From the NCBI RefSeq assembly GCF_900113035.1, contig NZ_FONX01000017.1, positions 37,313 to 101,312 on the forward strand: a stretch of DNA of 64,000 bases, read 5' to 3'. Source of the DNA: Paracidovorax wautersii (GTDB lineage: Bacteria; Pseudomonadota; Gammaproteobacteria; Burkholderiales; Burkholderiaceae_C). Position 1 is the stretch's first letter. Each line of letters opens with the position of its first letter. The notes below the pieces were generated by a model, which ran no database searches, was not told where the DNA came from, and saw only the letters and a program-made list of their open reading frames with translations. Positions 26,496 to 34,050 of the stretch are shown in pieces. The translations under genes and the position numbers were made by a program.

Positions 26496-27658
26496 GCCAG
26501 CCCTCGCGCAGAGACGGGAGCGCCGGGCGGCGCACGGTGGACCCGTGCGAAGGCATAGATGGCAACGGCATCGATCACCAGGGCCGCGAGACCCAGGCTG
26601 CCATAGCCCCAGGCCTTGACCAGGGTGCCGCCCAGGATCGGGCCGATGGCCGCGCCGAACATCAGCATGGCGGGCGTGGCCGCCAGGGCGCGGCCGCTCG
26701 GGTCCAGCCGGGCCAGCACGCCGAACGCGAAGGTGTGCGTGAAGATCATCACCGCGGCGAACAGCGCCGCAGCGACGGCATAGGGCGCGAAGATGGGCGA
26801 GCTCATGATCGCCACCACCAGCAGGGCCTGCACCGCCGGTCCGCCGCGCAACACGCTGCTCGCGGCCCAGCGTTTTTCCAGCACGGCCGCCAGCGCTGCG
26901 GGAAAGAGGTTGACCACGCCCAGCGCGATGAGCACCCCCGTGACGGCCTGCAATCCGAAGCCCCGCTCGCTGCCCACGCGCTCCAGGAAGCTGAACGTCA
27001 TGGACTGGACCAGGCCCATCGCGGCCAGGCCCAGGATGCCCCACCACACCGGCGCGGGCAGCGCAGCGGCCGCCGGGCGCGATGCGCCGGCAGCGCCGGC
27101 CACCTCGTCGGGCACCGGAAAGGCGAAGGCAGCCGCCAGGGCGCCGAGCGCCATCACGCCGGCGAACACCTGGAACAGCACCGGGCCGCCCAGCCGGGCC
27201 ACCAGCACGGGGGTGCCGCCGAGGAACACGATGGCGAAGACACCCAGCGCCATGCCCACCAGGGCGAACATGCGGTGCGGGTTGTGGCTGCGGGCGATGG
27301 TGCCGTGCGTCACGCTCAGGGCGGCGCCCGCCGCGATGCCCGAAACGGCATGCAGCAGGGCCAGCATGGCGAACTGCGGGGTGGTGGCGGCCATCGCGAA
27401 TCCGGCGGCGGCCACCGCGAAGCCCGCCGTGGCGACGGCGCGGCCGGGCAGCACCAGGAAGAACGGCGCCAGGAACAGGCTGGCGACCACGGCGCCGGCC
27501 AGGAACAGCGTCGCCAGCAGCCCCGCCTGCTGCGGGTCGAAGTGGTACACCGACATCAGCGTGCCCACCCACACGGGCAGCGCGACCAGGTCCACCATGC
27601 CGGCGCAATGGCCGATCATCAGCGCTGCGCGGCCGCGCAGCGATTGGGTTGTCGTCAT
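26492..27658 (-). CDS. MFS transporter
   Basis: This 388-residue membrane protein has about twelve hydrophobic segments in two halves separated by a loop near residues 195-205. It is of the size of sugar or aromatic-acid major facilitator permeases. No diagnostic substrate motif is seen. It lies 13 bases downstream of the FAD monooxygenase gene and overlaps the Bug gene by 4 bases. It likely imports the aromatic substrate or exports an intermediate. Confidence 0.85.
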   Translation of the reverse strand: MTTTQSLRGRAALMIGHCAGMVDLVALPVWVGTLMSVYHFDPQQAGLLATLFLAGAVVASLFLAPFFLVLPGRAVATAGFAVAAAGFAMAATTPQFAMLALLHAVSGIAAGAALSVTHGTIARSHNPHRMFALVGMALGVFAIVFLGGTPVLVARLGGPVLFQVFAGVMALGALAAAFAFPVPDEVAGAAGASRPAAAALPAPVWWGILGLAAMGLVQSMTFSFLERVGSERGFGLQAVTGVLIALGVVNLFPAALAAVLEKRWAASSVLRGGPAVQALLVVAIMSSPIFAPYAVAAALFAAVMIFTHTFAFGVLARLDPSGRALAATPAMLMFGAAIGPILGGTLVKAWGYGSLGLAALVIDAVAIYAFARVHRAPPGAPVSARGLA

Positions 27659-27671
27659 CGTGGCCCCCTCG

Positions 27672-28802
27672 TCAGATGGGCAGGGTCAGGGCGGCGAGGG
27701 ACTCGCGCATGATGCGCGAGTGCTCTTCCTTGTCGCCGCCGCCGATCTCGATTTCGCCGAGGCGCGCGGAGTTCTCCACCACCATGCGGCAGCGCTCCCA
27801 CCGGCGGGCCTCGAAGGCGTGCAGCGCCTGCGGCACGTCGCCGGCGGCGGCCAGCTCATCGGCCAGCACCAGGGCGTCCTCGATGCCGATGCAGGCGCCG
27901 GAGGCCAGATGGGGCGTGGTGGCGTGCACGGTGTCGCCGATCAGCACCACGCGGCCCTGGGACCATGGGCGGGGCATGAGCAGCCCCTCCAGCGGGCGGA
28001 ACACGATCTGCGAATCCGCGCCGATCTGCGCGCGGATGGCCTGCAGCGTCGGCGCCGAAAAGCCTTCCAGCAGAGCGCGCAGCCGGTCCACGAAGGTGGC
28101 CGGATCGACGCGATCGTTGACCGGCCGCGGCTCGGTCACGAAGAGGTACATCTCCGTCCTGGACACCGGATTGACCCCCGGCTTGATGTGCGGCCCCAGC
28201 CACATGGTGGCGGTCTCGATGTCGGCCGGACGCGGCAGCACCGCCCGCCACACGGCCTGGCCGCTGTAGCGGGGCCGGGGCGCATCGGGGAACACCGCTT
28301 CGCGGACCTTCGAATACAGCCCGTCCGCGCCGATCACGAGGTCATAGCGCTGGCGCTGCCCGTCCGTGAAGTCCGCCTGCACGCCGTCCGCGTCCTGCTC
28401 CAGGGCCGTGAACGTGCAGCCCAGCCGCACATTCACGCCCGCCGCACGCGTGGCGTCGGCCAGGATGCGGGCCAGCACGGTGCGCATGACGGCTCCGCCG
28501 CCCGGCACGTCCTCCCCGGCGATGCGCGGGGTCGGCAGGGTGGCGATGCGCGGGCCGTGGGCCAGGTGCAGGTGCACGCCGTCCGCCGCGTGGCCGTGCG
28601 CCAGGAAGGCGTCCAGCATGCCCAGGCGCCGGAACGCCCGCAGCGTCGCCCCACCCAGGCTGATGCCGGCCCCGTAGCTGCGCCAGCCGGGATCGATCTC
28701 CACCAGATCGACCTGGGCGCCCTGCTTGCGCAGTTCGATGGCCGCAGCCATGCCTGAAAAACCGCCGCCGATGATCAGCACGCGCCGTGAGGTGAGGTTC
28801 AT
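27672..28802 (-). CDS. FAD-dependent aromatic monooxygenase
   Basis: This 376-residue flavoprotein hydroxylase is of the salicylate/p-hydroxybenzoate hydroxylase group. The FAD dinucleotide motif is IIGGGFSGMAAA near residue 10, the DG motif is DLVIGADGLYSKVRE, and the second FAD motif is GRVVLIGDTVHATTPHLASG. It probably adds a hydroxyl to the ring, preparing it for the extradiol dioxygenase in the same operon. GGAG lies about 7 bases before the ATG. It is 14 bases downstream of the Rieske gene. Confidence 0.88.
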   Translation of the reverse strand: MNLTSRRVLIIGGGFSGMAAAIELRKQGAQVDLVEIDPGWRSYGAGISLGGATLRAFRRLGMLDAFLAHGHAADGVHLHLAHGPRIATLPTPRIAGEDVPGGGAVMRTVLARILADATRAAGVNVRLGCTFTALEQDADGVQADFTDGQRQRYDLVIGADGLYSKVREAVFPDAPRPRYSGQAVWRAVLPRPADIETATMWLGPHIKPGVNPVSRTEMYLFVTEPRPVNDRVDPATFVDRLRALLEGFSAPTLQAIRAQIGADSQIVFRPLEGLLMPRPWSQGRVVLIGDTVHATTPHLASGACIGIEDALVLADELAAAGDVPQALHAFEARRWERCRMVVENSARLGEIEIGGGDKEEHSRIMRESLAALTLPI

Positions 28803-28816
28803 GGGTTTGTCTCCGT

Positions 28817-29149
28817 TTACTTTTTTTCGGCGAGATGGACCGAGCCATCCGCTTGCAGGGTCAGGGGTATCGGGGTCAGGGATTCGCCCAGGCAGGGGCC
28901 CAGGGTGCACCGGCCGGTCGCGATCTCGAACAGCGCGCCGTGGGCCGCGCACACGATGCGGTCGCCCGCAGCGTTCAGGTAGTGGTCCTTGCGCCATGCC
29001 ATGGGCGTCTGGTGGTGCGGGCAGGCATCCGCATAGGCATGCAGACGGCCCGCCCATCGGACGACCAGCACCGTGTCCTGCCCGATCCCGTGCGGATCGA
29101 AGCCGCGGCTGGCGCCTTCGGGCAAGTCACGCTCATGGCACAGCTGCAT
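28817..29149 (-). CDS. Rieske [2Fe-2S] ferredoxin
   Basis: This is a 110-residue soluble protein. The Rieske cluster ligands are visible as CPHH (Cys and His) and CAAH (Cys and His) separated by about 26 residues, in ADACPHHQTP and RIVCAAHG. The spacing is longer than the usual 15-17, due to an insertion after the first box. It may pass electrons to an oxygenase of the operon; no ring-hydroxylating alpha subunit is present. I chose the ATG at 29149; the open frame extends upstream into the dioxygenase gene. Confidence 0.82.
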   Translation of the reverse strand: MQLCHERDLPEGASRGFDPHGIGQDTVLVVRWAGRLHAYADACPHHQTPMAWRKDHYLNAAGDRIVCAAHGALFEIATGRCTLGPCLGESLTPIPLTLQADGSVHLAEKK

Positions 29150-29159
29150 GGCCGTCGCC

Positions 29160-30098
29160 TCAGTGGGCCGCGCCCGTCTTGGCACCGGGCGGGGGGCCCG
29201 AAGGAGCCCACTTCTCGCGGTGCTGGAAGAGAAAGAGCTGCGACGCATCGGCGCCCATGGGGGCCTCGCGGGCGGCCCATGCGTCGTCGTGCAGGTCCAT
29301 GTCGGCGTCGTACTCCACGTGGCAGCCCAGGGGCGAGTTGAAGTACCAGAACCAGTTGCTGCCGAACTTGTGGCGCCCCGGGCCCCAGAAGCTCTGGTAG
29401 CCCTTCTCCACGAACCGCGTGCCCGCGAGCAGCACCTCGGTGGGGCCGCCCATGTGGAAGGTGAAGTGCTCGCAGCCCTTCATGAACGGCGGGGTCTGGA
29501 TCATGAACAGGGTGTGGTGGTCCTGCGTTCCCGCCGGGCGCAGGAACGGGCCCACGCCGGTGAAGCGGTCGGTGCAGACGAAGCCCAGGCGGGTGTAGAA
29601 CGCCTCGCCCTTGGCCACATCGGGCACGAAATACACCACATGCGAGAGCGAGCGGGGCAGCGCCGCCATCTCGGGCGAGATGCCCAGCACGTTGGGTTCG
29701 CGCTGCGGGGCGGCGCCCGGGGCGTTCACGGCTTCCGCCGGCAGTGCCAGGGGCTTGCGCACCGAGAGCTGGAAGGCCAGGGCGAAGCCCAGGTCGTCCT
29801 GCGCGCGCACCACGCCGCCTTCCTGCGTCACCGGGCGGTCCTTCGACAGCTCGCTGGCGATGGCCTGCAGCGTGGCTTCGTCGGCCACGCCATAGACCGT
29901 CTCGCGCAGCAGGCTGGCCGTGCCCATGGCGGGCGGCAGCGAGGGATCGTCCTGGGCGCGAATGACCACGGCCGTGCCGTCCAGCGCCTCGAATCGTCCG
30001 TGGCCTGCGTCGCGCAGGCCGTAGTCGGCCAGGTACTGCCCGCAGGCGGCGAGGTCTTCCACGCCGAAAACCAGGGCGTCGAGTCCGATGATGTTCAT
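29160..30098 (-). CDS. Extradiol (VOC-fold) ring-cleavage dioxygenase
   Basis: This 312-residue two-domain vicinal oxygen chelate protein has a second domain carrying candidate iron ligands in the right order: His in SHVVYFVPD, His in EHFTFHMGG and Glu in CHVEYDADMD. That arrangement matches type I extradiol dioxygenases, which cleave catechols next to the diol. The N-terminal domain is the degenerate partner. Starts at 30098 and 30107 are both possible; the upstream GAGACAG favours one of them. It is 32 bases downstream of the alpha/beta hydrolase gene. Confidence 0.85.
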   Translation of the reverse strand: MNIIGLDALVFGVEDLAACGQYLADYGLRDAGHGRFEALDGTAVVIRAQDDPSLPPAMGTASLLRETVYGVADEATLQAIASELSKDRPVTQEGGVVRAQDDLGFALAFQLSVRKPLALPAEAVNAPGAAPQREPNVLGISPEMAALPRSLSHVVYFVPDVAKGEAFYTRLGFVCTDRFTGVGPFLRPAGTQDHHTLFMIQTPPFMKGCEHFTFHMGGPTEVLLAGTRFVEKGYQSFWGPGRHKFGSNWFWYFNSPLGCHVEYDADMDLHDDAWAAREAPMGADASQLFLFQHREKWAPSGPPPGAKTGAAH

Positions 30099-30130
30099 GG
30101 TTGGCATCTGTCTCATATGAAAGGGAAAGG

Positions 30131-31300
30131 TCAGCGCGGGGCGGTGTGTCCACCCAGGACTTCGGCGACCCAGTCGGCGATGTACTGGCCCGCGTTGATG
30201 CTGTTGTCGAAGCTCGCGTGCTGCGATCCGCCCTCACGGTCGGTGAAGATCTTGAGTTCGCGCTGCGGGCTGTTCACCAGCTGCTCGTAGGTGCGATGCG
30301 CCCACTTCAGCGGGATCTGCGAATCACGCTCGCCGTGCGTGACCAGGAAGGGCACGCGGATCTTCTCGACCACGCCATCCAGGTGCACGTCTTGCGCGAT
30401 GCGCATGAAGTCGTCGATGTCCTTCGCGCCCCAGACCCAGCAGACGTGGGCCCAGTAGTGCGGCACGGGGAAGTCGCCCTCCTTTTCCAGGCGGCGCTTC
30501 TGCACGTCCCGCCAGTCGTGGTTGGCGCCCCAGGCCACGCCGCAGGCGAACCGGGGCTCCATGGCCACGCTGCGGGGGCAGTAGTAGCCGCCGAGCGAAA
30601 CGCCCTCGCAGCCGATGCGCTGCGGGTCCACGGCGGGGTGCTGCTCCAGCCAGTCCACCACGCGGCTGGCCCAGTGCTCGGTGTCGTAGCGCGCCGTCAG
30701 GCCCTGCAGCCGCAGCGCCTCGCCGGTGCCGGGCTGGTCCACCACCAGCGAGGAAACGCCGCGCCGGGCCAGCCACGCCGGCAGCCCCACCAGGTACTTC
30801 ATCTCCTTGGTCGAATCCAGCCCGTTGAGCTGCACCAGCAGCGGTGCCCGCTGGCCCGGCTGCAGGCCGTGGGCCGGGTAGTACAGCGCCGACAGGTGCT
30901 TGCCTTCGTAGGGAATCTCGACGCGCTCCACCGATTCGCCCCGCATGCGGCAGCCCTTGAGGAACAGCTCCAGTTCCCGCCGGTAGATGTCCATCCGGCC
31001 CGGCGCATCATGGGCCTGCAAGCGCTCGGCCGTGATCAGGTAGCTGGCTGCGCGGCGGTATTTCTCGCCGGCCGAATAGATCCGGCCGCGTTCCTCGTCT
31101 TCCGCCGCCAGGCCGCAAAGCTTGTCGGCCATGCGCACCCAGGTCTCGCGGAAGGCCTGGGTACCCGACGCGTCCGGGGCCTTGGCGGCCTCCTGCAGCG
31201 GTGCGCACATCTCTTCGATTTCGCCGATGCGCGCGCCCATCTCGATCGCCAGATCGACGGACAGGTTCCAGACATAGTTGGTGGGGAAGTACTTGAACAT
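30131..31300 (-). CDS. Alpha/beta hydrolase with N-terminal helical domain
   Basis: This is a 389-residue hydrolase. The nucleophile elbow is GVSLGG (near residue 237), with a candidate acid in GERDSQ and a His in GSQHASFD. The first 130 residues are a helical cap of the type seen in 2,6-dihydroxypseudooxynicotine hydrolase and related bacterial and fungal C-C bond hydrolases. In this operon it is a good candidate for cleaving an acyl side chain or a meta-cleavage product. Its start is 9 bases from the preceding stop. Confidence 0.85.
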   Translation of the reverse strand: MFKYFPTNYVWNLSVDLAIEMGARIGEIEEMCAPLQEAAKAPDASGTQAFRETWVRMADKLCGLAAEDEERGRIYSAGEKYRRAASYLITAERLQAHDAPGRMDIYRRELELFLKGCRMRGESVERVEIPYEGKHLSALYYPAHGLQPGQRAPLLVQLNGLDSTKEMKYLVGLPAWLARRGVSSLVVDQPGTGEALRLQGLTARYDTEHWASRVVDWLEQHPAVDPQRIGCEGVSLGGYYCPRSVAMEPRFACGVAWGANHDWRDVQKRRLEKEGDFPVPHYWAHVCWVWGAKDIDDFMRIAQDVHLDGVVEKIRVPFLVTHGERDSQIPLKWAHRTYEQLVNSPQRELKIFTDREGGSQHASFDNSINAGQYIADWVAEVLGGHTAPR

Positions 31301-31309
31301 CTTGAAAGG

Positions 31310-31825
31310 TCAGGGTTGCTTGGAGCCTGGTTGCGGCCGGATGCCGATGCTTGCGAAGAACGAGGCCGTGGCCTCGTCGTTGAAATCCGGGATGAAGCGG
31401 AAGGCGTGGATCTGCCCGTCGGCGATGCGCAGGGCATCCACGCCCACGATGCGTTCGGCGCCGGCGCGGCGGTACAGCTCGCTGCGCACTTCCAGACGGG
31501 CGTGCAGCTCGTCGCCCCGGGTGTCCAGCGAGACCACCCGGATCCGGGCCCGGGGCCTGACCACCGTCTGCTCTATGTAGAAGGCCAGGCACGCGGGGTT
31601 GTCCATCTCCGGCGTGCAGCCGACGTAGTCGGAACGCTCCACATCCGGCGCGATCAGGGCGCGCACGGCCGGCATGTCGGCCGCATGCACCGCCTGCACG
31701 TAGCGGTCAAACACCGCCTGCGGGCCGTCAGGCGGCGCCGCATGGGCGAGCGCGGCGGCGGCCAGCAGCGCAGGGGCCGCCATCGGGCGCAAAGCCTTGC
31801 CAGCGTGCAAGCGGAGGCGCTTCAT
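31310..31825 (-). CDS. Secreted SnoaL/NTF2-like protein
   Basis: This is a 171-residue protein with a signal peptide of about 29 residues ending in ALAHA. The mature part has the NTF2-like cone fold pattern, with FDRYVQAVHAADMPAVRALIAPD at the start. Members act as small-molecule isomerases, hydrolases or binding proteins. Its location in the periplasm is unusual for a catabolic enzyme. Its ATG overlaps the upstream stop as ATGA, so it is coupled to the outer-membrane gene. Confidence 0.7.
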   Translation of the reverse strand: MKRLRLHAGKALRPMAAPALLAAAALAHAAPPDGPQAVFDRYVQAVHAADMPAVRALIAPDVERSDYVGCTPEMDNPACLAFYIEQTVVRPRARIRVVSLDTRGDELHARLEVRSELYRRAGAERIVGVDALRIADGQIHAFRFIPDFNDEATASFFASIGIRPQPGSKQP

Positions 31826-32733
31826 TGCATGATCCAGAGAGGCACCGCGATACCCACGCCCAGAACGTTGTTCTTGGTGGTGTTGGCGGCGTAGAGGCCA
31901 CGCTGGTAATTCACGCTCACGCTGAACCGGCCCGCGTTGTAGTTGAGCGACGGGCCCAGCGCGAAGCTGCGGGCACGGTTGCCCTGGATCGTGGCGCCGC
32001 CCTGGCGGTCATCGCTGAACTGGTTGAGGTAGGAACCCACCACGCCCATCTTCCAGGGGCCGCTGTTCCAGCCCGCGGTGAACTCGTTCACGTAGCCGCG
32101 TCCGGACTTGTAGTTCGTCGTGCTGTTCTCGCGGTTGATCAGCAGGCGGTTGATCATCCCGATATCCAGGCCGTTCGGGTCGGTGTGGCGCAGGCCGAAC
32201 ACCGGCTGGATCGAGGCGTAGCCCGTGGAGACGCTGGGCCGGGTGGGGCTGTAGGAGCCGTTGGACAGGGCCAGGTCCAGGCCGGCGACCGCGTAGGCAT
32301 GCTCGGACAGGCTCCAGCGCAGGACCGCGGGCGACACCGTGATGTTGGCCAGCCCGCTGTGGCGCTCGCTGTGCCCCGCGACCTCGGTATGCAGGGAGAC
32401 GACCGGCAGCACCAGCTGCGAGTACAGCCGGGCGCCCAGGATGGTCGTCGGGTAGGCCGCGAGCAGGCGGGTGGTGGCGGAGAACCCGCTCAGCTTGAAG
32501 GGAATGGGCCGCTTGTTGCCCTCGTTGTCGTACAGCCCGTTGGACGAGGTGTAGTGCAGCTGTTCCAGCACGAACAGCCCCGGGATGGGCGGCATGCCGG
32601 CCACGTACTCGCCCGTGGATCCCACCGGGAACGGCGAGACGCCCCCCTCGAATGCATGGGCGCTCTGGGCGCCCACAAGGCTCAGCATCACGCAGCCCGC
32701 AGCAGTAGCTGCGCGGGAAAGCACGGTTTTCAC
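31822..32733 (-). CDS. MetA-pathway outer-membrane protein (SphA/phenol MetA-like)
   Basis: This 303-residue protein has a signal peptide ending near AQSAHA. The remainder is rich in alternating beta strands with aromatic ends and finishes in a beta-barrel-like C-terminal sequence (VGIAVPLWIMQ). Proteins of this family accompany meta-cleavage operons and are thought to move hydrophobic aromatics across the outer membrane. I choose the GTG at 32733 because AGGAGA stands 6 bases upstream; the longer open frame has no such site. It is the first gene of the operon. Confidence 0.8.
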   Translation of the reverse strand: MKTVLSRAATAAGCVMLSLVGAQSAHAFEGGVSPFPVGSTGEYVAGMPPIPGLFVLEQLHYTSSNGLYDNEGNKRPIPFKLSGFSATTRLLAAYPTTILGARLYSQLVLPVVSLHTEVAGHSERHSGLANITVSPAVLRWSLSEHAYAVAGLDLALSNGSYSPTRPSVSTGYASIQPVFGLRHTDPNGLDIGMINRLLINRENSTTNYKSGRGYVNEFTAGWNSGPWKMGVVGSYLNQFSDDRQGGATIQGNRARSFALGPSLNYNAGRFSVSVNYQRGLYAANTTKNNVLGVGIAVPLWIMQ

Positions 32734-32914
32734 ATTTGTCTCCTGTCTCGTTATGGCGCCCCGGCCGGGCCCTGTGAGGCTGCGGCCGTCGGCATGCTTT
32801 GTGGGCGGCCACAGCGCCTTCTGCAGCGCCGGCACCGACTCCCGGGCCCTGCTTGCTGCGGCTGTCGCCAGCCAGCTGCAGGACGGGGTTAGATTAAGAT
32901 TTGCCTTTACCTAG

Positions 32915-32929
32915 ATCAAATGAATTGAT
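32915..32929. promoter_or_regulatory. LysR-type operator candidate (ATCAA/TTGAT)
   Basis: ATCAA-ATGAA-TTGAT, a perfect 5-base inverted repeat, in the divergent region between the operon and its LysR gene. It fits the T-N11-A type of site. Confidence 0.5.
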
Positions 32930-32942
32930 TCCATTCGGTGTA

Positions 32943-32963
32943 TTGATCGCGCGAATAGATCAA
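32943..32963. promoter_or_regulatory. LysR-type operator candidate (TTGATC/GATCAA)
   Basis: Perfect 6-base arms TTGATC (32943-32948) and GATCAA (32958-32963) with a 9-base spacer. Together with the adjacent site it marks the only AT-rich part of this 324-base divergent gap. No gene is seen in the gap. Confidence 0.55.
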
Positions 32964-33057
32964 GTACAAACCCTGATGCCGGCCCGGCTCCACGGGGCCG
33001 CGCCGGCAGGGTCGTATCGGTTCGGAAAACAACAAGAACCCCACGGAGACAGCGCCG

Positions 33058-33984
33058 ATGCGTTTCAACAAGCTGGACCTGAATCTGCTGGTCGCGCTCG
33101 ACGCGCTGCTGACGGAACAAAGCATCAGCCGGGCCGCCGAGAAGACCCATCTGAGCCAGTCCGCGATGAGCAACGCGCTGGCGCGGCTGCGCGAGTACTT
33201 CGATGACGAGCTCTTGGTGCAGGTCGGGCGCAAGATGGAGCCCACCCCGCGCGCCCACTCGCTGAAGGACCCGGTGCGCGACATCCTGGTGCGGGTGGAA
33301 GCCAGCGTCACCGCGCAGCCCGAGTTCATCCCCTCGCAATCGACCCGCCTCTTCCGGCTGCTGATCTCCGACTACACCCTGCTGACGCTGCTGCCCCATC
33401 TGCAGCAGATGGCCTACCGGCAGGCGCCGGGCGTGCGCTTCGACCTGCGCCCGCAGACCACCCAGCCGCAGCGCACGCTCGAACGCGGCGAGGCCGACCT
33501 GCTGATCATCCCGAACGACTTCTGCTCGGCCAGCCACCCCTCGGAGATGCTGCTCGAAGAAGCGTTCTGCTGCGTCGTCTGGAGCGAGAGCCACCTGGCC
33601 TCCGGCACGCTGACCGAGGAGCGCTACATGAACGCCGGCCACGTCGTGGTGCAGCCCGGCGACGGCGTGGCGCTCATGGACTGGTTCATGCGGCAGTCCT
33701 CCGTCAAGCGCCGGGCCGAGACCAGCACCTTCAGCTTCCTCTCCCAGGCCAGCCTGGTGGTCGGCACGCACCGCATCGCCACCATGCACCGCCGCCTGGC
33801 CTCGATGGCGGCGCGTTTCCTGCCCATCGCCATCCGCGAACTGCCCGTGCCGATCCCGCGCATGCAGCAGGTGATGCAGTGGCACCAGCTGCGCACCACG
33901 GACCCGGGCCTGGTATGGCTGCGCGCGCTGCTGCGGGAGGCCGTCACGGCCATGGACGGCGCCGCCGCCGGCCCCGCCCACTGA
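33058..33984 (+). CDS. LysR-family regulator of the catabolic operon
   Basis: This 308-residue regulator has an N-terminal winged helix with its helix-turn-helix around residues 20-40 (SISRAAEKTHLSQSAMSNAL). The start MRFNKLDLNLLVALDALL is typical of the NodD/NahR branch, whose members respond to aromatic compounds. The C-terminal effector-binding domain follows. It is transcribed away from the catabolic operon, from a region with two inverted repeats. GGAG lies 10 bases before the ATG. It probably activates the operon in response to the substrate. Confidence 0.88.
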   Translation: MRFNKLDLNLLVALDALLTEQSISRAAEKTHLSQSAMSNALARLREYFDDELLVQVGRKMEPTPRAHSLKDPVRDILVRVEASVTAQPEFIPSQSTRLFRLLISDYTLLTLLPHLQQMAYRQAPGVRFDLRPQTTQPQRTLERGEADLLIIPNDFCSASHPSEMLLEEAFCCVVWSESHLASGTLTEERYMNAGHVVVQPGDGVALMDWFMRQSSVKRRAETSTFSFLSQASLVVGTHRIATMHRRLASMAARFLPIAIRELPVPIPRMQQVMQWHQLRTTDPGLVWLRALLREAVTAMDGAAAGPAH

Positions 33985-34050
33985 AGACGCGCTGGCCCCG
34001 GCCTTCGCACGCGCTCCCGGTGCCGGCCCGGTTCGCTATCCTTGGCACCC

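Noticed and set aside
25459..26571. Long N-terminal extension of the cyclase-family protein
   Set aside because: It is the Bug receptor gene read in another frame on the same strand. Family similarity starts at 25458.
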